DNA from: Calditrichota bacterium
GTDB lineage: Bacteria; Calditrichota; Calditrichia; RBG-13-44-9; J042
Length of the DNA stretch: 63,395 nt
Assembly (NCBI GenBank): GCA_013150955.1
Contig: JAADJD010000025.1
Coordinates: forward strand, 1 to 63,395
Direction of reading: 5' to 3'
Below are positions 48,987 through 56,511 of the stretch, in pieces (within the stretch, counting starts at the first letter, position 1; each line of letters begins with the position of its first letter). Under the pieces are notes generated by a model. That model ran no database searches and was not told the DNA's origin. It worked only from the letters and a program-made list of their open reading frames with translations. The position numbers and the translations under genes are program-made.

Positions 48987-50258
48987 TCAGGGAAATTCGA
49001 TCCGGGGTACAAATGCACCACTACTCAATTTGGTCAGAATCATTTCATAAATTTCTTTCTGAGTGAATCCCATGACCTGGGTGCCCACATCTAACAGAAA
49101 TTTCATTTCGATATCCCGGATCTTCCCATCCGCAAATGCCATTTCAATCAGGAAATTAAACATGGGGTGCCGTTCGCTGGCATCCAATGAAAGTACCCGC
49201 GCAGCACTTTCCACAAAGACTTCAAACAATTCATCACCCGACTGGATTTCTGCCAGAACCTTCTGAATATAATTCTGTGGATACGGTCGAAAAATGGCCA
49301 GGGTTTGGAGTATTTTGTCCTTTTCTTCCGGCCGTATTTCTTGATCCAGTGTGGCGACCACCATACCACCAGTCACAATGAACAATTGCCGATAATAATC
49401 CAGCTCACTATCCTGACGCGCTTCTAACAATACGGTTAACTCGTCCATCTGGCGTTGCAGATCGGGATCTGGTGACATAGCCCGTTTCCCAAATTGGCGC
49501 ACCAGTTTGGATTGGCTAAATAACTCCAGCGCCCGCACGCGAATTGCGGGCAATGGATGGGTCTCCATTTGCCTTACGCTATGGGTGTCGATGTGCTGGA
49601 GAATCTTACGATTCCGATCAAGGTAACGGGACAGGTCAAACCGCTGAAAATTTAAATTCACCCCGGAAGCCAACTTAATTAAACTGGTAATGCAACTTTG
49701 TAAATCGCCACAGGCCAGATACCCGATTCGATCCGCCGAAATCTCGTGAAACTTGTACCACAGTTGAACCAGATTCCGCAATGCATAGGATAACGTGGTT
49801 CCCCCTTTGTAGGCCAGATTCAGGGTGCGTTGTAACCGGTAGGTACCGAACAAAAGATGACCCAGTTCATGCCCAACCACAAATTGAAATTCAGCAGGAG
49901 ACAAGATCTCGATCAACCGGGAATGAAAAAATATCCCAAACCGTCCTTCTGGATCCTGCTCCATGGAAGTAAACGCATTCATGGTGGGCTGGCTTAAAAT
50001 GTAAAAATCCACTTCCAGTTGACACGACAATCGTTGGAGCACCCTCTGAATTTGTTCCCACAATTGGGGCGTAACCTGAGGATGCAATTGCACGCCCTGT
50101 CCCATAATCACCACATCGCGAAAAAAATGCCGCCGATGCAGAGCCATTTGATCCCCAAGCTTTAGAATAATCGGCGCATGGAGAACCGATTCCAGCATAC
50201 GGGTTAATTCCCGTTCTCGCTGAAATCGAATAATTTCCCAGGGAATGGATGGTGCCAT
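48987..50258 (-). CDS. M48-family metalloprotease with C-terminal TerB-like domain
   Basis: A zinc peptidase of the M48 (HtpX/Ste24-like) family, about 423 residues from the ATG at 50258, which has GGAGG upstream. The zinc motif is VGHELGHLLFG, with the downstream acidic ligand expected in EISADRIGYL. Unlike HtpX, no clear transmembrane helices are seen, so it is probably soluble and cytoplasmic. After about residue 345 comes a TerB-like helical domain (RHPMFNFLIEMAFADGKIRDIEMKFLLDVGTQ), the acidic fold known from tellurite-resistance proteins. It is a single gene; its targets are unknown. Confidence 0.88.
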   Translation of the reverse strand: MAPSIPWEIIRFQRERELTRMLESVLHAPIILKLGDQMALHRRHFFRDVVIMGQGVQLHPQVTPQLWEQIQRVLQRLSCQLEVDFYILSQPTMNAFTSMEQDPEGRFGIFFHSRLIEILSPAEFQFVVGHELGHLLFGTYRLQRTLNLAYKGGTTLSYALRNLVQLWYKFHEISADRIGYLACGDLQSCITSLIKLASGVNLNFQRFDLSRYLDRNRKILQHIDTHSVRQMETHPLPAIRVRALELFSQSKLVRQFGKRAMSPDPDLQRQMDELTVLLEARQDSELDYYRQLFIVTGGMVVATLDQEIRPEEKDKILQTLAIFRPYPQNYIQKVLAEIQSGDELFEVFVESAARVLSLDASERHPMFNFLIEMAFADGKIRDIEMKFLLDVGTQVMGFTQKEIYEMILTKLSSGAFVPRIEFP

Positions 50259-50582
50259 TGAAGGGATCCTCCATTTTTGAGTTGACGGATGACTTTTCGT
50301 CCACTGAACTGTCAAATTTTGTTGACACCTGCCGGTTAAAAGACCAGGAAAACCTCCCTGTACAACACTCCCAATTTCCTTGCCTGTTCTCCCTCGGTTT
50401 ACAACGATTTGGGACTATCCCTAAAAAATCAGAACGATGGCATGACACCCTATATGTGGATGGGTACTCTATAATAACGGTTTTCACCCCTCTCCGTTCA
50501 CATGTTACCTGGCATTTGTTTTGCGAATAAATTTTTGCAATTTATATGCCGATTGAACAATCCGCAAATGGTGGGCTTTTAA

Positions 50583-50945
50583 ATTTAATCCCAGATTATG
50601 CATTCGCTTATGAATTACATGAATGAACACCAATAATAAACCCAAATTATGCAATAAACCGCGAATCACGCGAATGAAACCAAAAAATATCTACAAAATC
50701 GCGAATAAACCCTGGAACACATTTTACCCTGGAACACATTTTCATCCAGACACAATCCAATGTATTTTATTGGTTTTATTTGTGTGAATTCGTGTCATTC
50801 GTAGGCTATTGCATAATCTGGGATAAAATGTACTTGGTCCTAACTGGATGAAAATGTTTTCCTGGATATATTCGCTATTCTGTTGATTTTTTTTCGAATT
50901 CATTCGCATGATTCGTAGTTGAATGAATCATTTGGGTGAAAAGGT
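50583..50945. repeat. Dispersed palindromic intergenic repeat, copy H (compound), abutting CRISPR leader 1
   Basis: At least two interleaved copies, with ends CCCAGATTATGCATTCGC at about 50589 and ATTGCATAATCTGGGAT at about 50808, then a further half copy (GGATGAAAATGTTTTCCTGG to GTAGTTGAATGAATCATTTG). The last half copy runs straight into the CRISPR leader and is duplicated with it at 58216-58335. The preceding 50259-50582 holds no supportable gene. Confidence 0.8.
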
Positions 50946-51201
50946 AGACATATTCAAATTGACGAGGATCGAATGTGGGGTTTCGAGAATGTTAAAAAAA
51001 AAGAAGTTATCAATAATATTTTCAACAGGTTAAATGTTATTGAGATCCTCGACATACCATCAACATCAGGAAAAACAATGATTTAACTTCAAATCGAAAC
51101 TTGACAATTTTGGGCCAATTTCGTATATTGGGGGAAAATGGGGTGAGGTCCTCGGAAACCGGTGTTTCGGGCCTTATGGGACAAGGGTTTCAGAGGCCGC
51201 T
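50946..51201 (+). promoter_or_regulatory. CRISPR leader 1
   Basis: A 256-bp AT-rich leader ends CAGAGGCCGCT directly against the first repeat. It is nearly identical to the leader of array 2 (58336-58597), differing by a few substitutions and a small indel near ATGATTTA. It contains a near-perfect inverted repeat, GACGAGGATC (50961-50970) and GATCCTCGAC (51044-51053), that could position Cas1-Cas2 or bend DNA (inference). Confidence 0.85.
51101..51129 (+). promoter_or_regulatory. Promoter of CRISPR array 1
   Basis: TTGACA (51101-51106), a 17-bp spacer, and TATATT (51124-51129) form a near-consensus housekeeping promoter inside the leader. Transcription would begin near 51136, about 65 nt before the first repeat. 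The same promoter is found in leader 2. Confidence 0.85.
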
Positions 51202-51776
51202 GTTTGAAATGGGCCTGTCGGCAGGCGATTGAGACGCAGCGTGCCAAGTGTCACCCAGCGCGTCCTGATCAAGTTTGAAATGGGCCTGTCGGCAGGCGAT
51301 TGAGACTTGTAAACGGGTGCCCGGTCCAATTGACCACCACCGCATGTTTGAAATGGGCCTGTCGGCAGGCGATTGAGACTCTATGGCCACTTCCGTGCGT
51401 CCATTTAACTGATCTCGTTTGAAATGGGCCTGTCGGCAGGCGATTGAGACACTGCAGACGCGGTAGAGTTGGGAGAAAAGACTGTCGCCCAGTTTGAAAT
51501 GGGCCTGTCGGCAGGCGATTGAGACCTTTAGCGCAGCCTTGCGCTCGCGACGGGCGGTCTCCGTTTGAAATGGGCCTGTCGGCAGGCGATTGAGACCAGG
51601 ATCCAGCCCTTATCGGTTGTCGGACTGCCTTCGCGTTTGAAATGGGCCTGTCGGCAGGCGATTGAGACAGCCGCAAGATGTGTTTTCCCCGTGCCCACAT
51701 CTCCAGTTTGAAATGGGCCTGTCGGCAGGCGATTGAGACATGGGCACTGGCCGCTCATCCGACTTCACCACCGTCG

Positions 51777-51872
51777 GTTTGAAATGGGCCTATCGATAAA
51801 ACAAACGGAAGCTTGATTCTTGTCCCTTGCCCCTTGCTATCTTGATGGGGCCTGTCGACAGGCGATTGAGAC
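51777..51872. mobile_element. Interrupted CRISPR repeat, array 1 unit 9
   Basis: This 96-nt unit is a 34-nt repeat carrying 62 extra nt. The left part is slightly decayed (GGGCCTATCGA), followed by ACAAACGGAAGCTTGATTC, heptamers of the CCTTGNN type, and a restart at GGGCCTGTCGACAGGCG. Confidence 0.9.
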
Positions 51873-51989
51873 CGCATGAAGTCATCATCTATCACCACGT
51901 CCGTATGGTGATAATTTGTTTGAAATGGGCCTGTCGACAGGCGATTGAGACAAAATTTCAGAAATCAGAAAATTCATACCGTTCCGCTC

Positions 51990-52085
51990 GTTTGAAATGG
52001 GCCTGTCGACAAAACAAACGGAAGCTTGATCCTTGTCCCTTGCCCCTTGCTACCTTGATAGGGCCTGTCGGCAGGCGATTGAGAC
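51990..52085. mobile_element. Interrupted CRISPR repeat, array 1 unit 11
   Basis: Same 96-nt length and site as unit 9. The left part ends GTCGAC, then AAACAAACGGAAGCTTGATC and the heptamer tract, with the repeat resuming at GGGCCTGTCGGCAGG. Confidence 0.92.
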
Positions 52086-52195
52086 AGTAGGCCGAATTGC
52101 GCCCGGCCGGGGACTTTGACAATCTGTTTGAAATGGGCCTGTCGGCAGGCAATTGAGACGGCAAAATGCGTTCTTTTTAGGTTAGAACCTCCCCG

Positions 52196-52291
52196 GTTTG
52201 AAATGGGCCTGTCGACAAAACAAACGGAAGCTTGATCCTTGTCCCTTGCCCCTTGCTACCTTGATGGGGCCTGTCGGCAGGCGATTGAGAC
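52196..52291. mobile_element. Interrupted CRISPR repeat, array 1 unit 13
   Basis: 96 nt, with an insert almost identical to that of unit 11 although the flanking spacers differ. Confidence 0.92.
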
Positions 52292-52478
52292 GGAAGCACC
52301 ACGTCGCCAGATTCGTCGGCTAGTTCAAGCAGTTTGAAATGGGCCTGTCGGCAGGCGATTGAGACAAAACTCCACTTTCACTTCCACATCAACACTAACA
52401 TTCGTGTTTGAAATGGGCCTGTCGGCAGGCGATTGAGACCTTCTGTGAAGCGGGTCATATAATATCATGAATAAAAAT

Positions 52479-52574
52479 GTTTGAAATGGGCCTGTCGACA
52501 AAACAAACGGAAGCTTGATCCTTGTCCCTTGCCCCTTGCCACCTTGATAGGGCCTGTCGGCAGGCGATTGAGAC
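52479..52574. mobile_element. Interrupted CRISPR repeat, array 1 unit 16
   Basis: 96 nt, same insert with one change (GCCACC for GCTACC) before the repeat resumes. Confidence 0.92.
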
Positions 52575-52611
52575 ACAAATCTTATCTGCTACAGACTTTA
52601 GCTCAGAAAAA

Positions 52612-52830
52612 GTTTGAAATGGGCCTACGGTAACGGCTGATGGCTGCTCAATTTTTTCCTTGTCCCTTGACCCCTGGCCCTTATTCCTTGAATGGGCCTG
52701 TCGGCAAATAAACAGAAGCTTGATCCTTGTCCCTTGGCCCTTGCCCCTTGTTCCTTGATCCTTGTTCCTTGATCCCTGCCCCCCTGCTACCTTGAAGGGG
52801 CCTGTCGGTAAGGGGCAGCGAAAAACCACC
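52612..52830. mobile_element. Terminal, doubly interrupted and decayed repeat of array 1
   Basis: Two inserts lie in series. The first has an unrelated head (ACGGTAACGGCTGATGGC) before its heptamers. The second has the usual head and an expanded tract of about nine CCTTGNN-type units. The repeat hairpin segment GGGCCTGTCGG appears after each, but the final copy drifts into TAAGGGGCAGCG and lacks the 3' handle. Confidence 0.85.
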
Positions 52831-53134
52831 TCAATTACCTATTCCGGCGCATCTCTTTTGATTGAAAAAGGCCTGTCAATGGGCGATGCGAATGATTTAA
52901 AAGGGAAAAATTGCCCCCACTTTTTACTTTACGAATTACCCGGACGAACACAAGTAATAAACCCAGATAATGCAATAAACCACGAATCACGCGAATGAAA
53001 CCCAAAAATCAGAAATAGAGCCCTTTAAAAACCCTAAAAATTTGGAAAAATGGAACCCAGTTCCTACTTTTACTTAAGCAAACAAATTGGGAATTTCAGA
53101 AAATAAACGCTGTATTAAAAACGGAGGGATGCCG
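52831..53134. other. Post-array region with repeat remnants
   Basis: Holds a possible relic of the repeat (GGCCTGTCAATGGGCGAT at about 52871) and a short piece of the dispersed intergenic repeat (about 52965-53000, copy I). No gene is seen before the CARF protein. Confidence 0.5.
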
Positions 53135-53848
53135 ATGAAAAACTTCTGGATTCTGTTACTGGCGGCAATCGTATTCACAGGTTTTTATTTAATTGGAAGT
53201 CTACTCCCCACAGAAATTATCTCCTCACTGGATCGGGCCGGGATTATACTGGGGTATTTGCTATCCTGCCTATCCATTGGAGCCGTCATTGTGGTCTACT
53301 TTAACAGGTTCCGGATTAAACGCTGGTTTCTGAAAAACAATTACGACAACATCGGGGAAAAATTTCACATTCCGGCGGAGGATATCGAAGCCATGGTCAT
53401 TCCGGTAAGTCGCAGAGAGCAACCAGAATGGATTCTTCGCTGGTTGAAGCCTCAAAAGGTTTCCCTGTTGTACTCTCAAAAAACCCTGCCAGATGCCAGG
53501 GAAATCATGGAAACATTTGACAAACAAGTCGAATTCTTTCCCCCGAAAGATTCCCTGCAAAATAATGAATACATTCTCCATAATCCTTTCGACCCTCACG
53601 ACAGTTACACATTAACCAAGCAGTATATTCGGAGATTTCTGGAAATTGGAATTCCCCCAAATAAAATCTTTGTCGATGCCACGGGCGGAACCGTGCCCAT
53701 GTCCATTGGTTGCTTTCAAGCCGGAGAAGAAATGGGTGTGTCATCCATTTACGTAATTGGTACAGACAACGGGTTCATCACGAATCCTACAAAAAAGGAA
53801 CACGGGATACCAATCTTCTTAAGCGATAAGACGGGAGTACCCCAATAA
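53135..53848 (+). CDS. Membrane CARF protein (candidate cyclic-oligoadenylate receptor)
   Basis: The ATG at 53135 has GGAGGG six bases upstream and is preferred to a TTG at 53087. The 237 residues have two transmembrane helices (about 3-22 and 32-53), a basic linker, and a Rossmann-like CARF domain. The signature CARF loop is DATGGTVPMSIGCFQAGEE from residue 181, and the first strand is AMVIPVSRREQPEWILRW. In type III CRISPR systems CARF domains bind cyclic oligoadenylates made by Cas10 and switch on an attached effector. Here the only other part is the membrane segment, so a ligand-gated membrane effector, like the CARF-membrane protein Cam1, is inferred. No nuclease or protease motif is seen. 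It lies between array 1 and the adaptation genes on the same strand. Confidence 0.85.
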   Translation: MKNFWILLLAAIVFTGFYLIGSLLPTEIISSLDRAGIILGYLLSCLSIGAVIVVYFNRFRIKRWFLKNNYDNIGEKFHIPAEDIEAMVIPVSRREQPEWILRWLKPQKVSLLYSQKTLPDAREIMETFDKQVEFFPPKDSLQNNEYILHNPFDPHDSYTLTKQYIRRFLEIGIPPNKIFVDATGGTVPMSIGCFQAGEEMGVSSIYVIGTDNGFITNPTKKEHGIPIFLSDKTGVPQ

Positions 53849-53854
53849 TCTTTA

Positions 53855-54120
53855 ACCCCAATTGTGCGTTGGACCACAAATGAAAATAAACCCAGATGAT
53901 GCATTAGCCTACGAATGACACGAATGAACACCAATAAAAATAATCAAACACATTAGATTAGATCCTAACGAAAATTTATTTCGGGGTATATTCGCGATTT
54001 TATGGATATATTCTGGATGAATGCGTGTGATTCGCGTTTAATGCATCACCTGGGTTTAATGAATTATATAGGTTTAATTCGTGTGATTCGTAGGTGAATG
54101 CAAAGTCCGGGTTTATGTAT
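53855..54120. repeat. Dispersed palindromic intergenic repeat, copy J
   Basis: Compound copy: CCCAGATGATGCATTAGCC near 53891, ACGAATGACACGAATGAAC, a core with TATATTCGCGATTTTATGG, and two right ends finishing GTAGGTGAATGCAAAGTCCG. Confidence 0.78.
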
Positions 54121-54253
54121 GAGATCCCGTTTTTCAGGGATTGGGGATGATTCATTGGAATGATTGTTCATTCCTCCTGCAAATGAATTATTAGGGATAA
54201 AATTTCTTTATGAGCAGCAACCCCCATGGGAAAGCAAAGCTGAATACGTTATC

Positions 54254-54377
54254 CCTGTCAAATATTTTTGACAGTTTGTAATCATTCCCAATAAACGTTA
54301 AATCAAATACAAGTTTATTGAAAAAAATAGAAAAGGCAGCTGAGTATACAGCTAAGCTAAGAATTTTCTAATTCTTA
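54254..54377. promoter_or_regulatory. Two perfect palindromes upstream of the RING-like gene
   Basis: CTGTCAAATATTTTTGACAG (54254-54273) and TAAGAATTTTCTAATTCTTA (54358-54377) are each 8-bp perfect inverted repeats around 4 nt. They lie 240 and 136 bp upstream of the start codon. Neither has a following T run, so operator or activator sites are likelier than terminators. Confidence 0.45.
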
Positions 54378-54461
54378 ACTTGACGGAAACGTTTGCTACT
54401 TCGCATGATTTCCCTATTCTTCAGACCCGGTCTCATTAAATATTGCCGGCTAATGTACTTT

Positions 54462-54476
54462 TGGCACATAAATTGT
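54462..54476 (+). promoter_or_regulatory. Possible sigma-54-like promoter of the RING-like gene
   Basis: TGGCAC-N5-TTGT has the -24/-12 spacing of a sigma-54 promoter but with TTGT where TTGC is usual. A start near 54488 would fit the ribosome site at 54499-54506. TTGACG-N18-CATGAT (54380-54409) is an alternative housekeeping promoter. Tentative. Confidence 0.25.
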
Positions 54477-54512
54477 AAAATTTTCTAAACTGAGAAAAGG
54501 AGGAGGTAAACG

Positions 54513-54671
54513 ATGGCCAAACGAGTGTGCGTGGTCTGCGGGAAGGAAAAAGAGCTGCTGGGCGGGAAAACCTGTCCCAAAGGCCACTTTGTGTGTCGAG
54601 GCTGTATTTTCCAGGGATGGATTATTGGTCGGAGAACGCAGTGTCCAATCTGCCAATCGAAACTAAGCTAA
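54513..54671 (+). CDS. 52-residue RING-pattern zinc protein in the CRISPR locus
   Basis: A short ORF with a very strong ribosome site (AGGAGGAGG seven bases before the ATG). Its eight metal-ligand residues are Cys6, Cys9, Cys21, His25, Cys28, Cys31, Cys44 and Cys47. The spacing C-x2-C-x11-C-x3-H-x2-C-x2-C-x12-C-x2-C falls inside the RING-finger (C3HC4) consensus, and CPIC closes the last pair as in many RINGs. It has no other domain. A cross-brace fold binding two zinc ions is expected; it could equally be two unlinked zinc knuckles. Function unknown: RING domains can recruit ubiquitin-type conjugating enzymes or mediate protein contacts, but no such enzymes are seen here. It sits between the CARF gene and Cas6-RT-Cas1, same strand. 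Confidence 0.8.
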   Translation: MAKRVCVVCGKEKELLGGKTCPKGHFVCRGCIFQGWIIGRRTQCPICQSKLS

Positions 54672-54894
54672 TCTAATCAATTATGGGACGGTTAACCTAC
54701 AGATCTGAACATCAGAAATACTTGAAAAAATTAAATCTTTTCTTAAAAAACCAGGAAAAAACCTTTCATAAAACAAACCAGAATATTACTTTTTTACCAT
54801 CTAAATGGTAAAAATCCGTGCCTTTTTGAATTCAGCATTTTGAATAAATAACCATTATCTTTTAAAATTTGGAACATCGGTTTTAGGGGTATAA
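54672..54894. other. Intergenic region before Cas6-RT-Cas1
   Basis: AT-rich, no gene. TTTTTACCATCTAAATGGTAAAAA (about 54785-54811) forms an inverted repeat. TATAAT at 54890-54895 sits only 9 bp before the ATG at 54904, so transcripts from it would be nearly leaderless. Confidence 0.4.
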
Positions 54895-56511
54895 TTGAAC
54901 CGAATGAAGACGCCGTCCATCACCATGGAATCCAGTTACCTGACCCATCCATCGTGGGGCACCCTACTGGAGATTCCTTTACAAATTGTCCGTGTCGAAC
55001 TGGAGGTCACCCAGCCTGTACGATTTAAACATTTTTACCACGGAAACGTCATCCGTTCTCTGTTGTTGCATTTGTTCAAAGAAGAAGAGTTGCAAGCGGA
55101 TCATAATCTACCTGCCGGTGTGGTACCTGTCCCCGTGGAGAACGGATATCTTCACTATCAGCCGGGCGATTCTTATGTATTTGGTATTGTATTAATTGGC
55201 CATGCAGAAAATTTTCTGAATCGAATCCATACCCGATTAACCCGAAAAACCCACACTTCCAATGGTGTGCTTCGTTTGGGGGAAACGGTTCAATTACAGC
55301 AGTTTTATTCCCAGGCAGTCAATCTGGGGGAATTGTGTGATCGTATTATTGGAAAAAAAATCCAGCAATTTCGCATTCGCCTGCTCACGCCGGTCTGGAT
55401 AGACCGGGAAGCGCCGGATCGAGTCCCCGGACACAGCCGTTACGATCGCCAATTGTTCCGATTCGACATGATGATCAAAAAAATATTCGATCGACTCCGC
55501 AATTTATACCAGACGGGGACCCTATCCACTGCGGTCCCTCCAGCTCCGGATCCGGCATTTCACGCGTCGTTTAAAATTCACCATCAATATTTGACCTGGG
55601 TTGAATTACCCACTAAGAAACGACGTCACAATTACGGTGGGGTTGTGGGACAACTGCAGGTAACCGGTCCGCTGAACGAAGTTATCCTGCCACTGCTCCT
55701 GGGACAATTCATTCATATTGGAGAAAAAATCAACTTTGGTTTTGGCTATTACGATCTACCCGACCTATGCCCGGAACTCAGCCAATTCTGGCGTCCGGCG
55801 CAAACATTCGTCCAACGCATGGTGCAACCTGCGGTACTGGATGCCGCCTTTCGAAAATTGAAACAACGTAGCAAAATGCCAGGTGTGGATCAAATTGCCC
55901 TGGACGATCTGGAAGCGTTATATCCACAGTGGGAGTCTTTTCTAAGGGAGTATCTGTTTAAAGAAATATATAAGAAAAATTCTTTATTGGAACTTTTGCA
56001 AAAGGACTCTAAGCGAAGGTTGAATGATATATCTCTTATTGTACTTCTCGACCGCTGGTTACAGAACTCCTTACTGGTAGTTATGGAACCTGCAATAGAA
56101 ACGCTATTGGAAGACTGCAGCTATGCGTATCGCAAAAACTACAGTCGCCAGCGGGCCCGCGAAGCGTTGCGCCTGGCCTACAACGAAGGATACCGCTATG
56201 TACTGGAATCGGATATTGAAAACTTCTTTGACGTGGTGGAATGGGACATTCTTTTTCAAAAAATACAGGCCCTTTACCCTTACGATTCGATCATTGACCT
56301 CATCAAGCAATGGGTAACGGCCCCGGTTGATTTTCGAGGGCAGTGCATTCAACGGGAGAAAGGCCTACCGCAAGGGGCGGTCATTTCTCCACTACTTTCT
56401 AATCTATACCTGGATGAGTTCGATGAAAAGCTGCAACGCCTGGGGTTTCGCATCATCCGTTTTGCCGATGATTTCGTCATCTTGTGTAAAAATCGGGCGG
56501 AAGCCGAATAA
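54895..56511 (+). CDS. Cas6-reverse transcriptase part of Cas6-RT-Cas1, ended by an in-frame TAA
   Basis: The first 538 codons of a Cas6-RT-Cas1 adaptation protein. Residues about 1-290 form a Cas6-like RAMP region, with the glycine-rich loop GEKINFGFGYY at 276-286, which would cut the CRISPR transcript. Residues about 310-538 are a group II intron-like reverse transcriptase with the motif A segment LESDIENFFDVV, motif B GLPQGAVISPLLSNLYL and catalytic FADD at 523-526. The frame is stopped by TAA at 56509-56511, thirteen codons after FADD. The same frame then runs on for 438 sense codons into Cas1 with no other lesion. TTG at 54895 and ATG at 54904 are both possible starts. In intact relatives RT-Cas1 lets the system acquire spacers from RNA. 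Confidence 0.93.
   Translation: MNRMKTPSITMESSYLTHPSWGTLLEIPLQIVRVELEVTQPVRFKHFYHGNVIRSLLLHLFKEEELQADHNLPAGVVPVPVENGYLHYQPGDSYVFGIVLIGHAENFLNRIHTRLTRKTHTSNGVLRLGETVQLQQFYSQAVNLGELCDRIIGKKIQQFRIRLLTPVWIDREAPDRVPGHSRYDRQLFRFDMMIKKIFDRLRNLYQTGTLSTAVPPAPDPAFHASFKIHHQYLTWVELPTKKRRHNYGGVVGQLQVTGPLNEVILPLLLGQFIHIGEKINFGFGYYDLPDLCPELSQFWRPAQTFVQRMVQPAVLDAAFRKLKQRSKMPGVDQIALDDLEALYPQWESFLREYLFKEIYKKNSLLELLQKDSKRRLNDISLIVLLDRWLQNSLLVVMEPAIETLLEDCSYAYRKNYSRQRAREALRLAYNEGYRYVLESDIENFFDVVEWDILFQKIQALYPYDSIIDLIKQWVTAPVDFRGQCIQREKGLPQGAVISPLLSNLYLDEFDEKLQRLGFRIIRFADDFVILCKNRAEAE

Larger units (their letters stand above)
51202..52830 (+). CRISPR. CRISPR array 1: 17 repeats, five interrupted
   Basis: The repeat is 34 nt, begins GTTTGAAATG, holds the hairpin GCCTG-TCGG-CAGGC and ends ATTGAGAC, the last 8 nt being the expected crRNA 5' handle. 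Intact repeats start at 51202, 51273, 51346, 51417, 51492, 51563, 51635, 51706, 51918, 52126, 52332 and 52406. Units starting at 51777, 51990, 52196, 52479 and 52612 are split by an insert. Spacers are 36-45 nt. The repeat at 51918 reads TCGA in the loop and that at 52126 has CAATTGAGAC. The array decays after 52612, its last unit lacking a proper 3' end. Transcription is left to right from the leader promoter. The spacer at 51669-51705, read on the minus strand, encodes GDVGTGKTHLA, a Walker A motif of an IstB/DnaC-like ATPase. Confidence 0.97.

Noticed and set aside
50249-50530. A 93-residue plus-strand ORF overlapping the start of the M48 gene
   Set aside because: It runs over the M48 ribosome site and start on the other strand, has no recognisable domain, and ends in AT-rich noncoding DNA.
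51015-51035. IHF-like site (ATCAATAATATTT) in the CRISPR leader
   Set aside because: The second half of the IHF consensus is not met at the right spacing.
51269-52829. Several minus-strand ORFs of 66-143 residues rich in SIACRQAHFK or NRLPTGPFQT
   Set aside because: They are translations of CRISPR repeats and spacers; the recurring peptide is the repeat read in different frames.
52455-52829. ORF with repeated KGQGTRD-like peptide, resembling a repetitive protein
   Set aside because: It is the heptamer tract read on the minus strand, inside interrupted CRISPR repeats; no ribosome site.
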